NCBI RefSeq assembly: GCF_000817775.3
Contig: NZ_JTHE03000091.1
Location: 1 to 64,000, forward strand
Origin: Lyngbya confervoides BDU141951
Lineage (GTDB): Bacteria; Cyanobacteriota; Cyanobacteriia; Thermosynechococcales; Thermosynechococcaceae
DNA: 64,000 bases
Direction: 5' to 3'
Shown here: positions 1 to 8,389 of the stretch, piece by piece
How positions within the stretch are numbered: the stretch's first letter is position 1
How the letters are laid out: each line of letters begins with the position of its first letter
Program-made: the position numbers and the translations under genes
The notes under the pieces: generated by a model
Told to the model about the DNA's origin: nothing
Seen by the model: only the letters and a program-made list of their open reading frames with translations
Databases searched by the model: none

Positions 1-465
<465 letters not shown>

Positions 466-580
466 AATCATTGCAACAGATGACTTGGTGTTTGTGAGTA
501 AAAACCAGAGCGAGACTTTCGATAAAGACTAGCTATGCAGCCTTCAGGGTTCTGGAAAGAGAGAAGGAATCCGAAAAGAT

Positions 581-699
581 TCCTGGTGTCAATGGCGTCA
601 TGGTCCCACTCCGACCCATCCCGAACTCGGATGTGAAACGTGACAGCGGCGACGATAGTTGGGGGGCAGCCCCCTGTGAAAATAGCTCGATGCCAGGGT
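581..699 (+). rRNA. 5S ribosomal RNA
   Basis: About 119 bases with the typical 5S core (CCCATCCCGAACTCGG at 616-631) and complementary ends: CCTGG at 582-586 pairs with CCAGG at 693-697, forming helix I. It lies downstream of 23S and is followed at once by a strong hairpin terminator, so it is the last gene of the rRNA operon. The ends are placed from the terminal helix and may be off by a few bases. Confidence 0.95.
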
Positions 700-709
700 G
701 TTTTTAAAT

Positions 710-750
710 AAAAGGAAGTGAAAAATGTTGTTCACTTCCTTTTATTTTGC
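710..750 (+). terminator. Bidirectional rho-independent terminator after 5S
   Basis: A 13-bp perfect inverted repeat, AAAAGGAAGTGAA (710-722) and TTCACTTCCTTTT (731-743), with an 8-base loop. T-rich sequence follows on the + strand (ATTTTGCTTTC) and also on the - strand side. It ends the rRNA operon from the left and the DUF4168 gene from the right, so it probably works in both directions. Confidence 0.85.
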
Positions 751-767
751 TTTCTCCCTCCTGTTCT

Positions 768-1268
768 TTAAAAGCAGCTTGGAAAAGAGAGGCCTTGCTG
801 CTGGCATTTCATGGCAGTGATGATCCGATTTCTGAGATTGCTGTCAGTTTGGATTCTTGAGGTGATTGAGTTGTAAACCCCGAGAACTTGATACTTATTG
901 AGGATGTTTGCAGACTGACTTTTATAGCGATCGCAGATACTCTCGACTGAAGAGGGAAGGTTGCTTTGGTTGCAAACCTGGGGAGGTTTGCTGCTACCCA
1001 TAATACGCTTTACCTCATCCAAGAGTTGTTCTCGAATGGGGTCAATTTCTAGAACCGCCGCCGCATATCGCCAAACGATATCGTTTGTAAAACTCTGTGC
1101 ATATGCTTGCTGAGAAAAGGTAAGTTGAGTTTGATGTCGGGAAAAGGATAAAGAAGGGATAACGCCTGAGAGGAGGCCAGATAGACTGAAACTGCTGATC
1201 AATAGCGCTTTAATCCAGGGTTTCAGTGGAGAGTTTTGATGATGGCTGGTGTTCAGTGCCCTGGTCAT
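768..1268 (-). CDS. DUF4168 domain-containing secreted protein
   Basis: A 166-residue protein of unknown function. The N-terminus has a basic start and a hydrophobic segment (KALLISSFSLSGLLSGVIP), then an AYAQ-type signal-peptidase site, so export is likely. The mature part has the pattern W-R-Y-A-A-A-V-L-E-I-D-P-I-R followed by an E-V-K-R-I segment, which resembles DUF4168, a small exported helical domain common in cyanobacteria and proteobacteria. Four cysteines (in VCNQ, SICD, MKCQ and the final SCF) may pair. I chose the second Met (1268); an upstream Met at 1289 would add seven residues. It lies downstream of holA on the same strand with about 155 bases between, and runs into the shared terminator at 710-750. 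Confidence 0.7.
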   Translation of the reverse strand: MTRALNTSHHQNSPLKPWIKALLISSFSLSGLLSGVIPSLSFSRHQTQLTFSQQAYAQSFTNDIVWRYAAAVLEIDPIREQLLDEVKRIMGSSKPPQVCNQSNLPSSVESICDRYKSQSANILNKYQVLGVYNSITSRIQTDSNLRNRIITAMKCQQQGLSFPSCF

Positions 1269-1424
1269 AAATGTGCATACCCCAAACAAGTCTTGTCAGA
1301 CAGTGGTCACTGCTGTCTGATGTGTATTTAAATTGATTTGCTTTCTGCCATAAAAGTTCCAATGGGCCACTAGGTTTTTGAGAGAGCCAGGACCAGTAGG
1401 CTCTCTTGAAAGTGCAATTGAGAC

Positions 1425-2429
1425 CTATTGGCATTGAATTGCCACCTCAATCACGGCGGTTTGGAAGGTACTTTGGGTCGGGGCACCTTGCTTGAGGTTT
1501 AGTTCAAGTTGGTGTAGCCGGATCAAGCTCAGCTTTAACTGCCGTACGCTTAAGTGTTGGATTTCGCGACGTAAGAAATATAGGCGTTTGGGATTCTGGA
1601 TTTCAGCTGCCTTGGCAATAACTGTATTTTCTCGCTCTCCCCTGGCCTCCAATGCTTTTATCCAAGTCCAGGTCCGAAACTGACGAACGAGGGTGGCGAT
1701 AATCCGAAGCGCTGGTTCGTTATGGCTCAGGAGCGATTCTAAAACGAGGAGGGATGTCTCCACATCTCCATCTCGGAGTGAGTTTGCCAGCTCTAGGCTG
1801 GATTGGGCAGAGCTAGGAACTAAATCCTTGACCTCTTCTAGGGAAATTGTGGAGCTAGGGTGAGGGCTGATCCTAGAAGCTATGAAGAGCTGAATTTTCT
1901 GAAGTGCATTGTGCAGTTGACGGGTGTCATTTCCCAGCGCCTCCACCAGGTAGTCGACTATTTCAGAGGAAAGGGGGATATGGACGGCTTTAGCACTGTC
2001 TTGGACCAGTTGCGCAAGCGAATCGGTCTGCCAAAGGGGAATCGGAGAGAATTCTTTGATTTGTGCATATTTCTGCAAGAGCTTAAAGATTTTGCTGCGA
2101 CCATCAGGCTTGCTTGAGCAGGTTAGCAGTAAGTGAACGTCGTCTCGGAGAACGGGCAGCGTCCGTTCCAGTTCCCCCAGAAAGTCCGAAGCCTGTTGCG
2201 AAAGTGGAGGATTCACCAGCCACACGACGCGCCCACCGTTCCCTAAGGGGGGGGTGACGGCTTGGTTCAGTCCCTGAATATAGGCGGTAACTCCATCACC
2301 ACTTTTGTTCTCTTCAATGGTGTCAAAGTTGAAGGTTTTCCAGTTGGGATCTAGGGCCTGACGGCATAGGGACTCAACGGCCTGATGGAGACGAAATTCA
2401 TCAGCTCCCCAAAATACGGAAACCGGCAT
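1425..2429 (-). CDS. holA: DNA polymerase III subunit delta (HolA)
   Basis: A 334-residue delta subunit of the clamp loader, which opens the beta sliding clamp during replication. The N-terminus (VFWGADEFRLHQAVESL) matches the start of the HolA AAA-like domain. The middle contains the typical LTCSSKPDGRSKIFKLL and EALGNDTRQLHNALQKI segments, and the C-terminal third is the helical collar domain (ETSLLVLESLL...PALRIIATLVRQFR). I chose the ATG at 2429; a TTG four codons upstream (2441) is possible. The divergent cobH starts about 110 bases away. Its partner polymerase subunit DnaE is encoded in two halves in this same window. Confidence 0.93.
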   Translation of the reverse strand: MPVSVFWGADEFRLHQAVESLCRQALDPNWKTFNFDTIEENKSGDGVTAYIQGLNQAVTPPLGNGGRVVWLVNPPLSQQASDFLGELERTLPVLRDDVHLLLTCSSKPDGRSKIFKLLQKYAQIKEFSPIPLWQTDSLAQLVQDSAKAVHIPLSSEIVDYLVEALGNDTRQLHNALQKIQLFIASRISPHPSSTISLEEVKDLVPSSAQSSLELANSLRDGDVETSLLVLESLLSHNEPALRIIATLVRQFRTWTWIKALEARGERENTVIAKAAEIQNPKRLYFLRREIQHLSVRQLKLSLIRLHQLELNLKQGAPTQSTFQTAVIEVAIQCQ

Positions 2430-2539
2430 GGCGTTAATCAATGGGGTTCTAGATCTATGCAGCGTGGCGACGGGAGGGAGACAAGGTAGGATAGACTGAG
2501 GCGTTTGAGCGCGTTGAAGACAGGCTTAGGGCGAAACTA

Positions 2540-3154
2540 TTGCAACTGCATCCGATTGTTCAGCAAAGCTTTGCGATCATTGATCGTGAATTTGGCGATC
2601 ACCATTTTAGTGCAGCGGAATACAGGGTAGTGCAGCGAATTATTCACAGTACCGGAGACTTTGAGTTTAAGCATCTCACGCATTTCAGTCAATTTGCAAT
2701 TTCTCAGGCCATTGCGGCTCTAAGCTCAGGAACCCCTATTGTGACGGATGTCAGTATGGTGGCCCAGGGAATTCGCACCATGGTTCAAGCCACCTTCAAA
2801 AACCCAATCATTAATGCGATTGCCGGGGTGCAAACCCCGCTACCGGGGCGAACCCGTTCAGAAACCGGAATTTTACAGACCTATGGCCAGTATCCCGATG
2901 CTGTTTATGCGATTGGGAATGCCCCCACTGCTCTGCTGAGTCTGTGTCATCAGCTCCAGTCAGCGTCCGGAGGGCTGCCAGCGGTGGTCATTGGAGCCCC
3001 GGTGGGATTTGTTTCGGTGCTGGAATCAAAACAATGCCTGGCCCAGACGCCAGTGGAGCAAATTCGGATTGAAGGACGAAAGGGTGGATCGGCGGTGGCC
3101 GCTGCGGTGATCAATGCGTTGCTCCACCTGGCCTGGAATGAACAGTCGCGCTAA
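2540..3154 (+). CDS. cobH: Precorrin-8X methylmutase (CobH/CbiC)
   Basis: A 204-residue enzyme that moves the C-11 methyl group to C-12 to give hydrogenobyrinate or cobyrinate in corrin synthesis. Family signatures are the start HPIVQQSFAIID, the RVVQRIIHSTGDFEF segment containing the catalytic His, and the glycine-rich VIGAPVGFVSVLESK near the C-terminus. The start is a TTG (2540) with AGGG about 10 bases upstream; no ATG or GTG lies in frame nearby, and starting here aligns with the usual family N-terminus. The cobL start is 7 bases after the stop, so the two genes form a translationally close pair acting on consecutive parts of the B12 pathway. Confidence 0.93.
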   Translation: MQLHPIVQQSFAIIDREFGDHHFSAAEYRVVQRIIHSTGDFEFKHLTHFSQFAISQAIAALSSGTPIVTDVSMVAQGIRTMVQATFKNPIINAIAGVQTPLPGRTRSETGILQTYGQYPDAVYAIGNAPTALLSLCHQLQSASGGLPAVVIGAPVGFVSVLESKQCLAQTPVEQIRIEGRKGGSAVAAAVINALLHLAWNEQSR

Positions 3155-3161
3155 TCTGGCA

Positions 3162-4427
3162 ATGACTCTTATCCATGTGGTTGGACTTGGCCTGGCTGGC
3201 CGCGAAGATTTATCTCCAAGGCTGCAGGTGCTGATCCAGCAGGCAGACTTACTCATTGGGAGCAAGCGTCACCTTGCCAACTTTCCAGATGTTGCTGCGG
3301 AGCAATGGTGTTTTGGCGATTTATCAGAGGTATTGTCGCGGCTAAAGACCTATCTTCAGCTCCACTCCACTCGAACAGCGGTCATTTTGACCACCGGAGA
3401 TCCCTTGTTTTTTGGGTTGGGCCGATTGCTTTTAAGCTTTTTTTCCGCTGATCAGTTAAGCTTTTACCCGGCGCTGACCTCGGTGCAGCTAGCCTTTAGT
3501 CGTCTCAAGATTCCTTGGCAGGATGCCTGCTTTGTCAGCGTGCATGGACGATCCTTTGAGGAACTGGCAAACGCAATTCAGCAGGGACGGCAGAAAATTG
3601 CCATTCTAACAGATCCAGTTCATTCTCCCTCCGCAGTTGCGGCATTTATCGCATCTTTAGAGACTCCCGTGTGCTATCAAGGTTGGGTCTGTGAAAACTT
3701 GGGATCGGCAGAGGAAATCGTTCGGCCATTGGAGATATCCCCTGGATTAACGGGGGCCTATGCTGCACTGTCTGTGGTTATTTTGCTACGCCAAGGAGAG
3801 GCTGTTTCTGGTGAGAACTTGCCCCTATTGGGCATCCCAGATCATCAATTTTTGAGCTTTGCAGATCGTCCTGGTTTAATGACCAAACGCGAAGTGCGGC
3901 TATTGGCTGTAGGGGAGCTAGAGCTGCAAGCACAGCAAATTTTCTGGGATATTGGGGCGGGAACGGGATCGCTGTCGGTGGAGGTGGCGCGTACTCTCGG
4001 CTCAGGTCAGGTCTATGCCATTGAAAAAAGCGCTGCGGGAGCGATGCTGATCCGCCAAAATGCCCGGCGCTTTGGGATTGAAAACCTGCACTGTATTCAG
4101 GGGCCGGCTCCTGAGGTGTTGCGCAATCTCCCCAAGCCGGATCGGGTGTTTATTGGCGGCAGCGGTCAGGCCTTGACTGAGATTCTACGGTGCGTTGCGG
4201 ATCGGCTTAGCCACGACGGGCGAATGGTGTTGGCAATTGCCACCCTCGAGCACCTCAGTCAGGCCAGCCAGTGGTGTCGCCAGAATCAGTGGCCGGTTCG
4301 AATTTTACAGGTTCAGCTGTCGCGGTCGGTGCCCGTTGCTCATTTGACACGATTTCAGCCCCTAAACCCCGTGTACTTACTGCAAGCTCGCCCTCCTGAT
4401 TTCCCCTACTCTTCCGCACCCACCTGA
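3162..4427 (+). CDS. cobL: Precorrin-6Y C5,15-methyltransferase, decarboxylating (CobL)
   Basis: A 421-residue fusion of CbiE-like and CbiT-like SAM methyltransferases. It methylates C-5 and C-15 of the precorrin ring and removes the C-12 acetate carboxyl. Residues 1-200 are the CbiE half (IHVVGLGLAGREDL, then TTGDPLFFGLGRLL). Residues 215-420 are the CbiT half, with the SAM-binding loop WDIGAGTGSLSVEVAR and VFIGGSGQ. An open frame extends to 3114 inside cobH, but the ATG at 3162 begins exactly at the family N-terminus. It follows cobH by 7 bases, and its 3' end overlaps the convergent cyAbrB gene by 22 bases. Confidence 0.93.
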   Translation: MTLIHVVGLGLAGREDLSPRLQVLIQQADLLIGSKRHLANFPDVAAEQWCFGDLSEVLSRLKTYLQLHSTRTAVILTTGDPLFFGLGRLLLSFFSADQLSFYPALTSVQLAFSRLKIPWQDACFVSVHGRSFEELANAIQQGRQKIAILTDPVHSPSAVAAFIASLETPVCYQGWVCENLGSAEEIVRPLEISPGLTGAYAALSVVILLRQGEAVSGENLPLLGIPDHQFLSFADRPGLMTKREVRLLAVGELELQAQQIFWDIGAGTGSLSVEVARTLGSGQVYAIEKSAAGAMLIRQNARRFGIENLHCIQGPAPEVLRNLPKPDRVFIGGSGQALTEILRCVADRLSHDGRMVLAIATLEHLSQASQWCRQNQWPVRILQVQLSRSVPVAHLTRFQPLNPVYLLQARPPDFPYSSAPT

Positions 4428-4780
4428 ATGAGGTGGATGTGCTTGTACCCCAGCTTAATCTCAAATTCATCGCCCGGTGCCAGGTTCATCTCTTGGGTAT
4501 AGGTCGAGCCGATGACAATCTGGCCGTTTTTATGGACGCTGACGCGGTAGGTGGCCTCCCGCCCCCTCCCGTCTTTACCTGACTCCGGGTTGAGGGTTAT
4601 CCCGTTTGCCTCAATAACGGCATTTAAAAATTCTCCTATATTGACGCGAATCCCATTATCTTTTGTGACGGCATAGTACCCACATTCCCGAGCCTTTTCA
4701 CGGCGAGATAGGTGACTTAACTCTTTAACTTTATTGATTAACGCTTTACCCGTTAGCTTTGGTTTTTCTTCAGCAGTCAT
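4406..4780 (-). CDS. AbrB-like transcriptional regulator (cyAbrB family)
   Basis: A 124-residue member of the cyanobacterial AbrB family, DNA-binding regulators linked in model strains to carbon/nitrogen balance, hydrogenase genes and redox. The N-terminal helical part (LTGKALINKVKELSHLSRRE, then CGYYAVTK) and the C-terminal swapped-hairpin-like domain (GREATYRVSVHKNGQIVIGS, then PGDEFEIKLGYKHIHL) are typical of cyAbrB. I cannot decide between the cyAbrB1 and cyAbrB2 branches. The gene faces cobL and their 3' ends overlap by 22 bases, so the two transcripts are antisense at their ends. A long non-coding stretch lies upstream and probably holds its promoter. Confidence 0.9.
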   Translation of the reverse strand: MTAEEKPKLTGKALINKVKELSHLSRREKARECGYYAVTKDNGIRVNIGEFLNAVIEANGITLNPESGKDGRGREATYRVSVHKNGQIVIGSTYTQEMNLAPGDEFEIKLGYKHIHLIQVGAEE

Positions 4781-5320
4781 GAACGATCGATTCCTGTTTT
4801 AGGCAAATATACTGAGTAAAATGGAAGTTCATAAAGAGGCTGATCCACTCAGACTTTCAACTTATGATTCCCAAACCACAGTGTATCAAACTCTAGAAAG
4901 CTGAGAATATTTTTATTGAAAACGCTTGATACAATTCGAACAAAATGCGATTTTTCTGAATGATTAACCTGTTGGATCTGAAGGCGTTAGGATTAGTTGA
5001 CCGCTTCGTCAAGAATTGAGTTTGACGATTTTTTGTTGGTCGCTATATTTTGGGTGGAACAGAAGATCGCCCAGCAGATTGAGATTACACGGACCTTACA
5101 GAGTTTATCCTTGTTCGCAATTCCCCTCCTGAATCTGGAGAGAGCATGAAGCAAGGGGCAGGAGAGGCGGGTTATCCGGCATGGAGATTGGCCCCTAGCC
5201 CCATTAACGAGGTTGGAGGTGTGGGAACGGGGATGATTCTGATCGCTCCAAAACGCCAGTCCATTTTCTGGATCCTAAGCGATAGGATAGGTGAGAGAAA
5301 ATCTATGCCGAGGTTTCCCC
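4781..5320. other. Intergenic region between cyAbrB and hli
   Basis: About 540 bases with no convincing gene. The part near cyAbrB is AT-rich and probably carries that gene's promoter; the part nearest 5321 should carry the hli promoter. Short open frames here (for example 5146-5328) show no family resemblance and have low-complexity content. No clear repeat, riboswitch or tRNA seen. Confidence 0.5.
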
Positions 5321-5524
5321 ATGTCTGAGCTGCCTGTGATCCCTGAACTGTCTGCCCAAGATAGTCCTCTAGAACCCCACGATGAGTTGGCGACGCCTTC
5401 ATTCGGCTGGAATCCTTATGCGGAAGTCATCAACGGTCGGTTTGCGATGCTCGCAATTTTAGGGTTGATCTCCATCGAACTATTCACAGGCCAGGATTTT
5501 TTCTCCTGGCTAGGAATTCGATAG
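5321..5524 (+). CDS. hli: High-light-inducible (Hli/SCP) chlorophyll a/b-binding protein
   Basis: A 67-residue one-helix protein of the light-harvesting-like family. Hli proteins bind chlorophyll and carotenoid in thylakoids, protect photosystem II assembly and chlorophyll synthase, and dissipate excess energy. The signature E-V-I-N-G-R-F-A-M at about residues 37-45 supplies the chlorophyll-binding Glu and Asn/Arg pair; it is followed by the single membrane helix (LAILGLISIELFTG). I chose ATG 5321, which gives a family-typical acidic N-terminal tail; an upstream ATG at 5291 is less likely. A terminator directly follows, separating the gene from the DnaE half downstream. Confidence 0.92.
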   Translation: MSELPVIPELSAQDSPLEPHDELATPSFGWNPYAEVINGRFAMLAILGLISIELFTGQDFFSWLGIR

Positions 5525-5535
5525 TCTCCGGCTTC

Positions 5536-5572
5536 CCCAAGCCTGAAACCGGTGCTTGGGACCTTGTTTTTC
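5536..5572 (+). terminator. Rho-independent terminator after hli
   Basis: CCCAAGC (5536-5542) pairs with GCTTGGG (5554-5560) over an 11-base loop, followed by a T-rich run (TTGTTTTTCC). It should end hli transcription, so the downstream DnaE half needs its own promoter within about 50 bases or depends on read-through. Confidence 0.7.
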
Positions 5573-5623
5573 CTGCGGCGTTCAGGCTTTTGTAAATTTC
5601 AAACTGTAGGACAGAAACGATCT

Positions 5624-5728
5624 GTGAAAATTATCTGTCGACGATCCCTCGGTCAGCAGCCGGTCTACGATATTGGTGTTCCGGTACTTCATAATTTTCT
5701 GGTGCGCGGAGGATGGGTTGCGGCCAAT
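5624..5728 (+). other. C-terminal fragment of the DnaE split intein (IntC)
   Basis: 35 codons encoding intein blocks F and G: the VYDIGV segment, the block F His-Asn-Phe, and the ending A-A-N directly before Cys+1 at 5729-5731. The terminal Asn performs cyclisation and Cys+1 accepts the acyl group. Aligned without gaps to the Nostoc punctiforme IntC, the loop just before the block F His reads P-V-L where that protein has E-R-D. Its partner is IntN at 13225-13551 on the other strand. Confidence 0.95.
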
Positions 5729-6967
5729 TGTTTTAATAAGTCTCACTCCACCGCCTATGGATATGTGACTTATCAAACCGCCTATTTAAAGGCCAATTTT
5801 CCCGTTGAATATATGGCAGCCCTCTTGACGGCTAATAGCGGAGACCAGGACAAGATTCAGAAATATATCGCAACCTGCCTGAGCATGGGAATTGAGGTGG
5901 AATCGCCAGATGTCAATCGTTCAGGGGTGGATTTTACCCCCACCGACGACCGGATTTTGTTTGGATTATCTGCGGTTCGAAATGTTGGGTTAGGCGCCAT
6001 TGAGGCGATTTTGCTGTCTCGGGAACAGGAAGGACCGTTTCATTCCTTGGCTGAGCTGTGCGATCGCGTGGATCCGCGTATTGTGAATCGCCGCGCCCTT
6101 GAGGCACTGATACACAGCGGTGCGCTAGACGTATTAGAGGCCAATCGGAATCAACTCATTCACGATTTGGATTTGGTGCTGGACTGGGCACAGTCTCGAG
6201 CAAAGGACCGGGCGGTGGGGCAGGGAAATCTGTTTGATCTTGGCACGCAAACGGGAGCCAGATCCCCCCAGGGGTCCTATGAATCTGCGCCAAAGGCGCC
6301 TCCTGTGGAAGATTTTCCAGAACCTGAAAAGCTCAAGCTAGAAAAGGAACTCCTGGGGTTTTATATCTCGAATCATCCGCTGCGAGAAGTTGAGAGACCG
6401 GGGAAACTCATGGCGCCTATGGGTTTGGCTAATCTTGAGGAGGTGCCGGAGGGAGTCACCCTGAGCGCGATCGTTCTAATTACAGAGATTAAACCCATCG
6501 TGACTAAAAAAGGGGATCGCATGGCTATTGTGCAGCTGGAAGATTTGACGGGTAAGACAGAAGCCGTGATCTTTCCCAGGGTATTTGAGCGAATTGGGCA
6601 CTACATCGAAACGGATCGGCGCTTGATGATTTGGGGAAAGGTGGATCGTCGAGATGAACAGCTGCAAGTGATTGTTGAAGATGCCGAACCCATTGAAGAT
6701 GTGCGGCTAGTGATGGTGGAAATCCCGGCCCTAGAGGCAGCAAACATTCAAAAACAGCAGCAACTTAAGGAAATTCTGCGAAGCCAAGCGGGGGATCACT
6801 CCGGAAAAGTGGCCGTTGTGGCAAAAATTGTGGCGCAGAACCAGTCCCAGCTGGTGCGTCTAGGAATTCAGTTTCGCGTTGAAGATGAACAGGCAACGGT
6901 TCAGGCTCTCAAATCCCAAGGATTTGAAGCGAAGGCTGCCGTGCTCTTAGACGCGACAGCATCCTAG
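5624..6967 (+). CDS. dnaE: DNA polymerase III alpha subunit, C-terminal half with C-intein (DnaE-C)
   Basis: A 447-residue half of the replicative polymerase. Residues 1-35 are the C-terminal fragment of the DnaE split intein; the extein begins at Cys36 (CFNKSHSTAYGYVTYQTAYLKA) and continues through the helix-hairpin-helix region, an OB-fold domain (VTLSAIVLITEIKPIVTKKG) and the C-terminal region. After trans-splicing with the 757-residue extein of DnaE-N the full chain would be about 1169 residues, normal for cyanobacterial DnaE. The start is the GTG at 5624, aligned with the first residue of known IntC fragments, with AGGA about 12 bases upstream; earlier in-frame starts encode no conserved sequence. 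It converges on the TPR gene with 11 bases between. Confidence 0.95.
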   Translation: MKIICRRSLGQQPVYDIGVPVLHNFLVRGGWVAANCFNKSHSTAYGYVTYQTAYLKANFPVEYMAALLTANSGDQDKIQKYIATCLSMGIEVESPDVNRSGVDFTPTDDRILFGLSAVRNVGLGAIEAILLSREQEGPFHSLAELCDRVDPRIVNRRALEALIHSGALDVLEANRNQLIHDLDLVLDWAQSRAKDRAVGQGNLFDLGTQTGARSPQGSYESAPKAPPVEDFPEPEKLKLEKELLGFYISNHPLREVERPGKLMAPMGLANLEEVPEGVTLSAIVLITEIKPIVTKKGDRMAIVQLEDLTGKTEAVIFPRVFERIGHYIETDRRLMIWGKVDRRDEQLQVIVEDAEPIEDVRLVMVEIPALEAANIQKQQQLKEILRSQAGDHSGKVAVVAKIVAQNQSQLVRLGIQFRVEDEQATVQALKSQGFEAKAAVLLDATAS

Positions 6968-6978
6968 CCTGGTTCCCC

Positions 6979-7446
6979 CTAGAGCTGTGCCATACACTCC
7001 AAGAGCAGCTTTTGGTTAATTAAGGCGTGGGGTTGTATTTCTAAAGCGCTTTGAAAGGCCTGAATGGCCGCTGGGATGTTTCCAGTTGCCGCGTAGGAAA
7101 GCCCCAGACCATGGAGCGCTCCAAAATGATAGGGAACGAGAGCAAGGGTGGCTTTGCAGTCCTCAATGGCTTGCTGAAAGTCTTGTCTTAGATAGTGAAG
7201 GACAGCGCGCCGATTCCAGGCCTCAGCAAAATCTGGGTGAATGTCAATCAGATCATTGAGAATCGCTTCGGCGGCTTTAAAGTCACCCCTGTCCAGATGG
7301 GACTGGCTGCGCTGGAGTTGTTCCATCCCTGTTAATCCTTTTTGCCAAAACCAGGTTTCCCACAGCGACTCGGTGGCTTGATTGCGAAGATCGGCATCGG
7401 AGCTCTGGAGTTGTGCCAAGAGCGTGGGAATTTTGGAGAGGTTCAT
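6979..7446 (-). CDS. TPR-repeat protein
   Basis: A 155-residue protein with about three tetratricopeptide repeats: the first near residues 45-75 (RGDFKAAEAILNDLIDIHPD), the second at 76-110 (AEAWNRRAVLHYLRQDFQQA), the third at 111-145 (GALHGLGLSYAATGNIPAAI). TPR units form helical pairs that bind partner proteins; the specific role is unknown. There is no signal peptide, so it is probably cytoplasmic. It lies 54 bases downstream of the rhomboid gene on the same strand and may share its transcript. Its 3' end faces dnaE-C. Confidence 0.85.
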   Translation of the reverse strand: MNLSKIPTLLAQLQSSDADLRNQATESLWETWFWQKGLTGMEQLQRSQSHLDRGDFKAAEAILNDLIDIHPDFAEAWNRRAVLHYLRQDFQQAIEDCKATLALVPYHFGALHGLGLSYAATGNIPAAIQAFQSALEIQPHALINQKLLLECMAQL

Positions 7447-7500
7447 AAACGATGGAGAGGCTTCGGCTTAATTAAAAAACTTAAAACTATTACAGACCGG

Positions 7501-8211
7501 TCAATCGCGCGATCGTCGATGGTCTGAAAACAGACCCAGCAGGGGGCCAAGGACCGCACCAAAAACAAAACCGCCAGCATGTGCCCAGTAGGCAATGCCC
7601 CCCCCAGACATGCCAACATTGGTGGTGACCTCAAGACTGGCAACGCTATAAAAGGCCTGCTGAATAAACCAGAATCCCAAAAAGAAAATGGCCGGGACTC
7701 GCGCCGTCCAGAATAGAAAACCAAGGGGAATGAGGGTGGTAATTTCTGCCTGAGGGAATCGGAGGATATAGGCTCCCATCACGCCAGCAATGGCACCGCT
7801 CGCGCCCAGAGAAGGGGTGGTAGAAAGCGCACTAAAGTACCACTGAGCGAGTCCTGCCAGAACGCCACAGGTCAAATAGAACACAATGAATTTTAAGTGG
7901 CCCAGCTTATCCTCAACATTGTTGCCAAAAATCCATAAAAAAAGCATATTCCCGGCGATGTGGAGGAACCCGCCGTGGAGGAATTGGGAGGTGATCAGGG
8001 TAATCCAGGCAGGGAAGGGGAGTCCAGTGGGTAAGCCCTGGAAACTACGGGTAAGAAGCTGAGGAACTACGGCCCAGACCTGGAAGAAACTATTCAATTC
8101 CTCGCCAGTCAGGCTTAACTCATAAATAAACGCCAAAACATTGAGGCCAATGAGACCGTAGGTGACAACTGGAACAATATGAGTGGGGTTGTTATCGCGC
8201 AGGGGAACCAC
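7501..8211 (-). CDS. Rhomboid-family intramembrane serine protease
   Basis: A 236-residue membrane protease that cuts membrane proteins inside the bilayer. It has about six hydrophobic segments, the G-A-S-G motif with the catalytic Ser at about residue 138 (SLGASGAIAGVMG), and the catalytic His at about 211 (YWAHAGGF). The HGGFLHIAGNMLFLWIFGNNVED segment before the Ser supplies the conserved His/Asn region of the oxyanion site. It is divergent from the DUF3685 gene (178 bases between start codons) and probably co-transcribed with the TPR gene. The substrate cannot be inferred. Confidence 0.93.
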   Translation of the reverse strand: MVPLRDNNPTHIVPVVTYGLIGLNVLAFIYELSLTGEELNSFFQVWAVVPQLLTRSFQGLPTGLPFPAWITLITSQFLHGGFLHIAGNMLFLWIFGNNVEDKLGHLKFIVFYLTCGVLAGLAQWYFSALSTTPSLGASGAIAGVMGAYILRFPQAEITTLIPLGFLFWTARVPAIFFLGFWFIQQAFYSVASLEVTTNVGMSGGGIAYWAHAGGFVFGAVLGPLLGLFSDHRRSRD

Positions 8212-8389
8212 AGGTGCTTTTATCTCAGATTAAGGGGCGATAGAGAGGGGAGAAACACGAAAATGCCTGAATGCTGAATGCTCCAATTGAAAGTCTATGG
8301 TGTAGTTTTTGGAGAGGGCGTAATTTTCCTTACACTATATAGCAATCTCAAAAAGCCGATCCTGTCCTGTCTACTGGCCTGTGTGTTGA

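Noticed and set aside
1210-1434. 74-residue - strand ORF between holA and the DUF4168 gene
   Set aside because: It overlaps the start of the DUF4168 gene and the end of holA and shows no domain or signal.
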